Positions 1-6,373 of a stretch of DNA of 7,191 nt are shown here, piece by piece; within the stretch, counting starts at the first letter, position 1, and every line of letters starts with the position of its first letter. The stretch lies in assembly GCA_022447405.1 (NCBI GenBank), contig JAKVCE010000024.1:7587-14777 (forward strand), read 5' to 3'. The notes beneath the pieces were generated by a model. The model made no database searches. It saw only the letters and a program-made list of their open reading frames with translations, and was not told the origin of the DNA. Origin of the DNA: Planctomycetota bacterium (GTDB lineage: Bacteria; Planctomycetota; UBA1135; GCA-002686595). The translations under genes and the position numbers were made by a program.

Positions 1-615
1 CCAGGTGGCTCAGCGGGCCTAAAAGAGGCTCCTGATTGGCCTGAGGGCACCGTGCTGGTCTGTGCTGGTGAGCCCATCCGGGCTGAAGACGTCGACCCGA
101 TCGCCGAAGCGCTGCGGCCCCTCGGCCCGAAGTTCACTCAACCCCACCTGCGCCGCCTCGCCCTCACGAACATCTGCCTCCCGCTCGCCGCAGGTCGCGC
201 CCAGGGCGGCTCCGAGCGCCGCGATCAGGCCAAGAGAGAGGCTCTAGAGGCCCTGAGAGCGCAAGGAGAGGGGGCCAACGACGAGCTCGGAGTCCTCACA
301 GAGGGGACCCAGGGCGTCCTAGGAGTCCCCCTCTGGGTGCTCATCCAGGACCTGCAGCAGGGCGCCTGGACCGGCCCCAGGGAGCTCCCAGGGCAGTTTG
401 TGCTGGTCAAACTCCTAGCCAGGGACGGCAACGCGCGGCCTCAGGACGAGGAGTTCAGCGTACGAGTGCTCCCCTTCCCCTACGTAGACGACCCTCCCTC
501 CCTGACCGGAGAAGCCCTCAACGCCTCTCTAGAGCTCGTCGATGAGGCCTGGGAGACCCTGATTCCAGGATTTTGGCGACACCAAATGGGGAAGACAGGC
601 GCCTCAAGTGACTGA
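1..615 (+). CDS. Parvulin/SurA-like peptidyl-prolyl isomerase, C-terminal part (5' end outside window)
   Basis: The frame is open from base 1 to the TGA at 613-615, giving 204 visible residues. The gene probably starts upstream. A GTG at 52 has a GAGGG four bases before it and could be a start, but the 17 residues before it (Pro/Gly-rich, then Trp-Pro-Glu-Gly-Thr) read like the linker after a secretion signal. The segment after it (VLVCAGEPIRAEDVD) resembles the N-terminal helix region of SurA/PrsA-type foldases, whose usual form is 'VNGEPITxxDxD'. The later stretch WVLIQDLQQGAWTGP followed by QFVLVKLLARD resembles the parvulin strand pattern 'L..G..SGP..t..GyhviKl'. The classic parvulin active-site residues are not evident, so it may be a chaperone or a catalytically weak member. 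Codon use is less GC3-biased than in the next two genes, with several CTA, AGA and GGA codons. The family call is tentative; a lineage-specific hypothetical protein is the alternative. Confidence 0.5.
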   Translation, partial: PGGSAGLKEAPDWPEGTVLVCAGEPIRAEDVDPIAEALRPLGPKFTQPHLRRLALTNICLPLAAGRAQGGSERRDQAKREALEALRAQGEGANDELGVLTEGTQGVLGVPLWVLIQDLQQGAWTGPRELPGQFVLVKLLARDGNARPQDEEFSVRVLPFPYVDDPPSLTGEALNASLELVDEAWETLIPGFWRHQMGKTGASSD

Positions 616-620
616 GACGG

Positions 621-665
621 GGTTGGCTCGCCCCATCCTGGGGATTAAGAGCCCAACGAGCCACC
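621..665 (+). terminator. Hairpin just after the parvulin-like gene; possible terminator
   Basis: Five bases after the stop codon, GGTTGGCTCG (621-630) pairs with CGAGCCACC (657-665), with one bulged T. Nested inside is a second stem, CCCC (631-634) with GGGG (640-643) and a five-base loop. No T-run follows, so it is not a textbook intrinsic terminator. It could be a GC-type terminator, an mRNA 3'-end stabiliser, or part of the leader of the downstream genes. Confidence 0.35.
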
Positions 666-734
666 AATGGCCCCAGTCCTAGCCCTCCTTAGGACGATAT
701 GGAGCACCAAGAGCACAGATTCCACCCCGGGATC

Positions 735-782
735 TTAGGAGGTGGTAACATCCCGTACACGGGAGGTTTTTCCACCTTCTAG
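735..782 (+). promoter_or_regulatory. Structured 5' leader element (11-bp helix with inner hairpin)
   Basis: Bases 735-745 pair with 772-782 over 11 base pairs, including two or three G-T wobbles. The core AGGTGG/CCACCT is perfect. Inside sits CCCG (752-755) with CGGG (760-763), which can extend to CCCGT/ACGGG. The outer left arm contains a strong Shine-Dalgarno-like AGGAGGTG (737-744) that has no ATG, GTG or TTG at the right distance downstream. The element ends 58 bases before the chosen ATG at 841, so it would be in the mRNA leader if transcription starts upstream. A regulatory RNA, operator or attenuator is possible; its function is inferred only from the structure. Confidence 0.35.
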
Positions 783-791
783 AGGCCCCCA

Positions 792-814
792 GGGGGGGTA
801 TCTGGGGAGCAGGG
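792..814 (+). other. Potential G-quadruplex motif in the leader
   Basis: A run of seven G (792-798), GGGG (804-807) and GGG (812-814) fits the pattern G3-N1-G3-N5-G3-N5-G3 when the first run is split. The motif is on the coding strand 27 bases before the ATG at 841, so it would be in the mRNA. The C runs at 786-790 and 815-818 could instead pair with these Gs in ordinary hairpins. The two folds would compete. Confidence 0.3.
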
Positions 815-840
815 CCCCAAAACCGCACGAGCACCATTCG

Positions 841-2436
841 ATGATCCAACAGAAGAAGCGACTAGTCCTCTTCCTCCCCCACAGGGCGAACCCCGCCCAG
901 GGCGTGAGGGTGAGCGCAGATCTGCTCCCGCTGGAGCTGCTGCAGATCGCCGGCTTCCCGGATCAGGAGGGCTACGAGGTCGTCCTCATCGACTCGATGA
1001 TCCACGAGGACTACATGGACCGCGTGATGGAGGCCTGTGATGGCGCGCTCCTCTTCGCGAGCTCCTGCATCCTCGGCTACCAGGTCACGCACGGCGCCCA
1101 GGTGGCGAGCGCTGTCCGCCAGCGCTTCCCCGAGCTCCCCATCATCTGGGGCGGCTGGTTCCCCAGCGTCGTCCCGGAGACTTACATCAACGAGGGCATC
1201 GCGGACGCGGTCGCGCTCGGCCAAGGCGAGCTCACCTTCCGCGACGTGGTCCACGCCGTCGAAGCGGGTGAGAGCCTGGAGAGCGTCCCTGGCCTCGTCG
1301 TGAAGGGCAAAGACGGCAGCCCGGTCTACACCGAGCACCGCGCGATCGTCGGCTTTGACAAGATCCCCGACGTCCCCTGGCATCTCCTCGACTTCGAGAA
1401 GTACGTCGAGCTCCAGAACAAGCCGGCCGGCTGGAAGCTGCGCCACAAGTACATGGACCCCTGGGACATGGAGCCTGGCACGGTCATGCGCGGCTTCAGC
1501 TACTACTCAAGCTACGGCTGCCCCGAGCCCTGCACCTTCTGCTGCAGCCCGCTCGTCACGAACCGCCGCTGGAAGGCCATCCCCGGGAAGCTCCTCGCTG
1601 ACCGCATCATGGAGTGCCACGAGCGCTTCGACTTCAACATCCTCCGCTTCCAGGACGCGAACTTCGGCGTCCACGAGAAGCGCTCCAACGAGTTCTGCGA
1701 CGAGCTGATCTCCCACGGCTCCCCCTTCTGGTGGAACGGCACCTACGAGATCGAGACGATCGACCGCTACAAGGACGAGTCCCTCGACAAGATGGCCGAG
1801 TCTCGCTTCCACATGGCAGCGCTCGGCGCCGAGGCGGGGAGCCAAGAGCAGCAGACTCAGATCAAGAAAGAGATCGACATCGAGGGCGCCCTCGAGAAGT
1901 CCCTGCGTCGACTCAACCAGCGCGGCATCCAGACCGGCCTCTCTTGGATCATCGGGTACCCCGGCGAGTCCCTCGAGTCCATGAACAAGACGATCGAGGT
2001 CGCGGCGCGCATCAAGCACCTCTTCCCCCAGTCTCCCAGCGACATCTTCCCCTTCCGCCCGATCCCCGGGACGGAGGACTTCGACTCTGCGGTCGAGCTC
2101 GGCTACAAGCCGCCGACGACCCTTGAGGACTGGGGCAGCTGCCTCGAGTACAAGTACGAGTACGACGACATCGGCCTCCCGCTCGACGTCATCAAGCGCT
2201 GGAAGCGCTACGGCGTGACCTCGACCTTCTACGACAACCTCGCGACGGAGGGCTTCGCGCCCATCCTCGAGGCGATGAAGCGCATCTCCAGCTGGCGCCT
2301 GAGGAGCCAGAACTTCACCTTCCCGATCGAGCACAAGCTCTTCCACATGTACGTCAAGGTCATGGGCTATCGCACCCAGGCCGACGTCCTCCAGCTCGAC
2401 CAGACCTCGGGCGTCACCCCGCACGCCCCCGCCTGA
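841..2436 (+). CDS. B12-binding-domain-type (class B-like) radical SAM protein, copy 1
   Basis: 531 residues. The radical SAM cluster motif C227-x3-C231-x2-C234 (CPEPCTFC) is intact, with the usual aromatic residue before the last Cys, so a [4Fe-4S] cluster and SAM cleavage to a 5'-deoxyadenosyl radical are expected. Residues 1-190 resemble the Rossmann-type cobalamin-binding domain of BchE-like enzymes: LLPLELLQIA (28-37), a Gly-Tyr-Glu-Val strand ending in Asp51, GGWFPS (104-109), GQGE (127-130). The classic DxHxxG base-off motif is absent, as in many members of this group. GAEAG (329-333) and GYPGE (372-376) fall in the radical SAM barrel. The ATG at 841 is chosen over the GTG at 742 because copy 2 begins with the same MIQQKK and the 33 extra residues look random. 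No clear ribosome-binding site precedes it. It is almost certainly co-transcribed with copy 2, 6 bp downstream. Substrate unknown; methyl transfer, ring formation or another radical reaction are all possible. Confidence 0.88.
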   Translation: MIQQKKRLVLFLPHRANPAQGVRVSADLLPLELLQIAGFPDQEGYEVVLIDSMIHEDYMDRVMEACDGALLFASSCILGYQVTHGAQVASAVRQRFPELPIIWGGWFPSVVPETYINEGIADAVALGQGELTFRDVVHAVEAGESLESVPGLVVKGKDGSPVYTEHRAIVGFDKIPDVPWHLLDFEKYVELQNKPAGWKLRHKYMDPWDMEPGTVMRGFSYYSSYGCPEPCTFCCSPLVTNRRWKAIPGKLLADRIMECHERFDFNILRFQDANFGVHEKRSNEFCDELISHGSPFWWNGTYEIETIDRYKDESLDKMAESRFHMAALGAEAGSQEQQTQIKKEIDIEGALEKSLRRLNQRGIQTGLSWIIGYPGESLESMNKTIEVAARIKHLFPQSPSDIFPFRPIPGTEDFDSAVELGYKPPTTLEDWGSCLEYKYEYDDIGLPLDVIKRWKRYGVTSTFYDNLATEGFAPILEAMKRISSWRLRSQNFTFPIEHKLFHMYVKVMGYRTQADVLQLDQTSGVTPHAPA

Positions 2437-2442
2437 GCCGCC

Positions 2443-3999
2443 ATGATTCAGCAGAAGAAGAAGGTCGTGCTCTTCCTCCCCCACCGGGCGGACCCGAAGC
2501 GTGGCGAGATGTTCAGCGCAGACCTCCTGCCGCTGGAGCTGCTCCAGATCGCGACGGGGCCGGCGGCTGAGGGCTACGAGGTCGTGATGCTCGACGCGAT
2601 GATCGAGGAGAACTACATCGAGAAGGTCTTGGAGGCCTGCGAGGGCGCCATCTGCTTCGCGAGCTCCTGCATCCTCGGGTACCAGGTCTACGACGGCTTC
2701 GTCGTCGCCAAGGCCGTCCGCGAGCGCTACCCCGACCTCCCGATCATCTGGGGCGGCTGGTTCCCCAGCGTCATCCCCGAGATGTACCTCGAGGCGGACG
2801 TCGCCGACGCCGTCTGCATCGGTCAGGGCGAGATCGCCTTCCTCGAGATCGTCCAAGCGCTCGAGAGCGGCGAAGACCTCGCCAACATCCCAGGCCTCGC
2901 CGTCAAACGTGACGGTCGCACCGTCTACACCGACCACCGCGAGGTCGTGAACTTCGACAAGTTCCACCCCGTGCCCTGGCACCTCTTGGAGTACGAGCGC
3001 TACGCCGAGCTTCAGCTGCGCCCCACCCAGCAGAAGGTCCGCCACCGCTTCCCCCTCCCCGGGCACTGGACACCGGACAATCCGCCCCGCGCCTTCAGCC
3101 ACTTCTCGAGCTTCGGCTGCCCCGAGCCCTGCACCTTCTGCTGCTCCCCCGCCATCACCGGCAGGCGCTGGAAGGCCATCCCCGGCAAGCAGCTCGCTGA
3201 AGAGATCGCAGAGCTACAAGAGCGCTTCAAGTTCGACGTCCTGCGCTTCCAGGACGCCAACTTCGGCGTCGCCGAGAAGCGCACCAAGGAGTTCTGCCAA
3301 GAGCTCGTCGACCTCAAGGTCCCGATCCACTGGAACGGAACGATCGAGGTCGAGACGATCATGCGCTACAAGACCGAGACCCTCGACTTGCTCGAGGAGT
3401 CCAAGTGTCACCTGCTCTGGCTCGGCGCCGAGACCGGCACCAAGGAGATGCAGGAGCGCATCAAGAAGAACATCGGGATCGACAACATCCCTACCGCGAT
3501 CGGCGAGCTCGCCAAGCGGAACATCGTCCCCGGCACCTTCTGGATCATCGGCTACCCCGGCGAGACCCAGGAGTCCATGGAGGAGACGCTGCGCCAGGCC
3601 GCCAAGGTCAAGCACGCCTTCCCCATCGCGGGCTCTGAGGTGTACCCCTTCCGCCCGATCCCCGGGACAGAAGACTGGGACGCAGCCGTCAAGCTCGGCT
3701 ACAACCCGCCCAAGGACTTCCAGGAGTGGGGCGACTGCTTCGAGTACAAGTACAACGCGCAGAACACGCCGATCCCGGCGTCCGTGCGCGATACCTGGAC
3801 GCACTACAACAACACCGCCTCCATCTACGACAAGCACGTCGAAGAGGGGCCGCAGTGGATGCGCGAGCTGCTCTCCAAGGCCGCCGGATGGCGCCTGAAG
3901 CGCGGCAGCTACGGCTTCCCGATCGAGCAGAAGATGTTCGACCTCTACGTCCGCGCGACCGGCCAGGCCCAGGGCGGCGACGCGATGACGAAGGCCTGA
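2443..3999 (+). CDS. B12-binding-domain-type (class B-like) radical SAM protein, copy 2
   Basis: 518 residues, a tandem paralogue of the preceding gene. About 70% of the first 112 residues are identical by eye count, and the domain order is the same. The cluster cysteines are C226, C230 and C233, again followed by an extra Cys. It keeps GGWFPS (104-109), the GQGE turn, the conserved RWKAIPGK segment after the cluster, QDANFGV, a GAETG motif and GYPGE in the barrel. The main differences are in residues 17-25, in the segment before the cluster (about 190-215) and in the C-terminal region, where substrate choice would be expected to differ. The gap of 6 bp indicates one operon with copy 1; no Shine-Dalgarno is visible, so translational coupling is likely. 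The pair could act on successive substrates or as a heteromer. The gene ends at a palindrome shared with the convergent DUF3050 gene. Specific reaction unknown. Confidence 0.87.
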   Translation: MIQQKKKVVLFLPHRADPKRGEMFSADLLPLELLQIATGPAAEGYEVVMLDAMIEENYIEKVLEACEGAICFASSCILGYQVYDGFVVAKAVRERYPDLPIIWGGWFPSVIPEMYLEADVADAVCIGQGEIAFLEIVQALESGEDLANIPGLAVKRDGRTVYTDHREVVNFDKFHPVPWHLLEYERYAELQLRPTQQKVRHRFPLPGHWTPDNPPRAFSHFSSFGCPEPCTFCCSPAITGRRWKAIPGKQLAEEIAELQERFKFDVLRFQDANFGVAEKRTKEFCQELVDLKVPIHWNGTIEVETIMRYKTETLDLLEESKCHLLWLGAETGTKEMQERIKKNIGIDNIPTAIGELAKRNIVPGTFWIIGYPGETQESMEETLRQAAKVKHAFPIAGSEVYPFRPIPGTEDWDAAVKLGYNPPKDFQEWGDCFEYKYNAQNTPIPASVRDTWTHYNNTASIYDKHVEEGPQWMRELLSKAAGWRLKRGSYGFPIEQKMFDLYVRATGQAQGGDAMTKA

Positions 4000-4014
4000 G
4001 CCGCGGGCTCAGGC
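3994..4014. terminator. Palindromic bidirectional terminator spanning both stop codons
   Basis: GCCTGAGCC (3994-4002) and GGCTCAGGC (4006-4014) form a perfect 9-bp stem with a 3-base GCG loop. The TGA of radical SAM copy 2 (3997-3999) lies in the left arm, and the TGA of the minus-strand DUF3050 gene (4009-4011) lies in the right arm. Being symmetric, it can fold in both transcripts. There is no T-tract on either side, so termination may rely on the GC-rich hairpin or on collision of converging polymerases. Confidence 0.6.
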
Positions 4015-4791
4015 GCTCACTTCTCGGCGGACCTTGACGTCCGCGAGCACGCCGTCCCAGAGGGCATCGCGCAATCGGAGCGAGTGCACAGCTGCGTGGC
4101 GCGCCTCCTGCCACCTGCCTGAGACCTCTCCACAGAGCTCCATCAAGAGCTCGCGCGCGAGCGGGCCGTGCTCCCCCTCATCGAGCTCGATGTGCCTGTC
4201 GAGGTAGAGCCTGAGCATCGGGCAGTTGTCACCGAGGTCTTGGAGCACCGAGCGGAACATCTCAGGGATGAGGTCTTCGCGCCCGAACAGGAACGCAGAG
4301 GCGACCTCATGTGTCCCCCTCGCATAGGAGAGTCTCCAGGTCCAAGCGGAGAACGTCTGTGAGGCGGTCGGCGCATGAGCAGCTTCCATCGCGAGCTCAG
4401 GATCTCTCCCGCGCTTCAAGTCAGCGATGAAGGCCTCGATGGGACCGGTGTTCGCCCCGATCTCCTCCATGGCCTCGATGTAGAGCTCCAGGTGGCTGAT
4501 GTAGCGTCCCGGCTCGACCTCGTCGGACTCCTCTCCGAGGACGATCTCGTTGACCATGCGCCGGATCTTGTGGTCGTCCGTCGGCCTCCAGGCGATCTCA
4601 ACAGAGGTCGCGTCGTGCTGGAGACGCTTCAGGAGCGTCATGAAGTCCCAGACCGCGAAGACGTGGTGCTCCATGAACACGCGCAGCGACTCAACAGAGT
4701 CCAGGCTCGCGTAGACCGGGTGGTGGATCACCCGCCGCCGATGGTCCAGGGCGGCCTCCTCGAGGAGCTCAAACTCTTCTGCCGGGTTCAT
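4009..4791 (-). CDS. DUF3050 family protein (heme-oxygenase-like fold)
   Basis: 260 residues, all-helical in character. It matches the DUF3050 pattern as I know it: HHPVY (23-27) then FMEHHVFAVWDFMTLLKRLQ (39-58), NEIVLGEESDE (81-91), SHLELY (99-104) and, near the C-terminus, a helix with H200-x3-D204-x3-H208. The family belongs to the heme-oxygenase/TenA-like fold group, which includes diiron oxidases. The His/Glu/Asp-rich helices (E41, H42, H43, E87/E88, H161, H200, D204, H208) are candidate metal ligands, but the spacing is not identical to characterised diiron enzymes. The ATG at 4791 is chosen because family similarity begins there; the frame is open further upstream inside pstB-1, but that stretch is plainly antisense-like Arg/His-rich noise. 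It follows pstB-1 after 38 bp in the same direction, so it is probably the last gene of the pst operon or has its own weak promoter. Biochemical role unknown. Confidence 0.82.
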   Translation of the reverse strand: MNPAEEFELLEEAALDHRRRVIHHPVYASLDSVESLRVFMEHHVFAVWDFMTLLKRLQHDATSVEIAWRPTDDHKIRRMVNEIVLGEESDEVEPGRYISHLELYIEAMEEIGANTGPIEAFIADLKRGRDPELAMEAAHAPTASQTFSAWTWRLSYARGTHEVASAFLFGREDLIPEMFRSVLQDLGDNCPMLRLYLDRHIELDEGEHGPLARELLMELCGEVSGRWQEARHAAVHSLRLRDALWDGVLADVKVRREVSA

Positions 4792-4829
4792 GTGTGGGTC
4801 AGGCTCGAACGAGCGAGGCCCGAGCGCGC

Positions 4830-5588
<759 letters not shown>

Positions 5589-5595
5589 CGTGGTC

Positions 5596-6363
5596 TCAAC
5601 CAAAGCGACCCTCCACGTAGTCCGTCGTGCGCTGGTCCTGGGCGTTCCTGGTGAAGAGCTCGGCCGTGTCACCGACCTCGACCACCTCGCCGTTCAAGAA
5701 GAACGCCGTCCGGTCTGCGAGGCGCCGCGCCTGCTGGACGAGGTTCGTGACGAGGATGATCGTCATCTCCTCCTTCAGCTCCTTCAGCACATCCTCGATG
5801 CGCATCGTCGTGACGGGGTCGACCGCGATGGAGAACTCGTCGAGGAGCAGGAGCTCGGGCTCCTGGGAGAGCGCGCGCGCGATCGTCAGGCGCTGCTGCT
5901 GCCCACCGGAGAGGAGGCTCCCGAGTGACTTGAGCCGGTCCTTCACCTCGTCCCAGAGCGCGGCGCGGGTGAGGCAGCGCTCCACGATCTCGTCGAGCTC
6001 TGCGCCGCGCACGCCGCGCAGCTTCGGCGCGAAGGCGACGTTCTCGTAGATCGACATCGGGAGGCCGACGGGCAGGGGGAAGACGACCCCGATGCGGCTC
6101 CGCAAGGCGTAGAGGTTCCGCCACTGGCTCACGTCCTTCCCGTTGAAGAGGACCTCACCGGAGACGTGCATGTTGGAGGTCATCTCATCCATGCGGTTGA
6201 TGGCCCGCAGGAAGGAGGTCTTGCCGCTGTTCGCAGGCCCGATCACTCCGAAGATCTCGTTCTCATAGACCTCGAGTGAGGCGCCGTTGAGGGCCACAGT
6301 GTCGCCGTAACGGATCGTGAGATCTCTGACCTTCAGCTTCTCTGTAGCCGTGGTCGCTGCCAT
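5596..6363 (-). CDS. pstB: Phosphate ABC transporter ATPase PstB-like, copy 2 (degenerate Q-loop and H-loop)
   Basis: 255 residues. Walker A is GPANSGKTS (42-50), the signature LSGGQ (151-155) is canonical and followed by QQRLTIAR, and Walker B is LLLLDE (171-176) with the catalytic Glu kept. Three other motifs are abnormal. The Q-loop reads GVVFPLP, with Pro96 in the Gln position. The D-loop reads IAVD instead of SALD, after DEFS rather than DEPT. The switch segment reads VTNLVQQA, with Asn207 in place of His. The C-terminal DYVEGRFG is PstB-like. The ATG at 6363 is preferred over a GTG at 6378 because AGGTGA lies four bases before it. It begins 8 bp after pstA and ends 7 bp before copy 1. 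Alone it would be a poor ATPase by consensus rules; it is best read as the partner of copy 1. Confidence 0.92.
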   Translation of the reverse strand: MAATTATEKLKVRDLTIRYGDTVALNGASLEVYENEIFGVIGPANSGKTSFLRAINRMDEMTSNMHVSGEVLFNGKDVSQWRNLYALRSRIGVVFPLPVGLPMSIYENVAFAPKLRGVRGAELDEIVERCLTRAALWDEVKDRLKSLGSLLSGGQQQRLTIARALSQEPELLLLDEFSIAVDPVTTMRIEDVLKELKEEMTIILVTNLVQQARRLADRTAFFLNGEVVEVGDTAELFTRNAQDQRTTDYVEGRFG

Positions 6364-6367
6364 CGAA

Positions 6368-6373
6368 TCACCT
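6368..6373 (-). promoter_or_regulatory. Shine-Dalgarno site for pstB copy 2
   Basis: AGGTGA on the minus strand sits four bases before the ATG at 6363 and overlaps the pstA stop codon. It decides the start of pstB copy 2 in favour of 6363 over the GTG at 6378, and suggests coupled translation with pstA. Confidence 0.65.

Larger units (their letters stand above)
616..840 (+). other. 225-bp intergenic region upstream of the radical SAM pair
   Basis: There is no convincing gene here. The radical SAM frame stays open back to a GTG at 742, but the paralogue's N-terminus and the low-complexity content argue that 742-840 is not translated. The region holds the hairpin at 621-665, a long helix at 735-782 and a G-tract cluster at 792-814. 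The promoter for the radical SAM genes should lie here, but I cannot identify a -35/-10 pair with any confidence. I looked for the conserved B12-box of a cobalamin riboswitch, because the downstream products look cobalamin-dependent, and did not find one. Confidence 0.6.

Noticed and set aside
742..840. N-terminal extension of radical SAM copy 1 from a GTG at 742
   Set aside because: The paralogue starts with the same MIQQKK as the ATG at 841, and the 33 extra residues are Pro/Gly/Arg-rich, overlap the hairpin and G-tract DNA, and show no family similarity.
616..840. Cobalamin riboswitch upstream of the cobalamin-type radical SAM genes
   Set aside because: No B12-box or other conserved core elements could be recognised; only generic hairpins are visible.
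1507..3102. 531-codon open frame antisense to both radical SAM genes
   Set aside because: It is an Asp/Glu/Leu/Val/Arg-rich frame of the kind expected opposite high-GC3 genes, without domain motifs. It crosses two well-supported genes.
4792..4829. Terminator or promoter between pstB copy 1 and the DUF3050 gene
   Set aside because: Only a short GC palindrome (GAGCGCGCTC) is present, too weak and too common at this GC content to call.
5589..5672. 28-residue extension of PstB copy 1
   Set aside because: It would lie within the end of pstB copy 2 and has Ser/Thr/Arg-rich noise; PstB similarity starts at the ATG at 5588.
5596..6363. pstB copy 2 as a decaying pseudogene
   Set aside because: The frame is intact, with Walker A, LSGGQ, Walker B Glu and the C-terminal signature conserved and a good ribosome-binding site. 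The losses are confined to specific motifs and mirror the loss in its neighbour.
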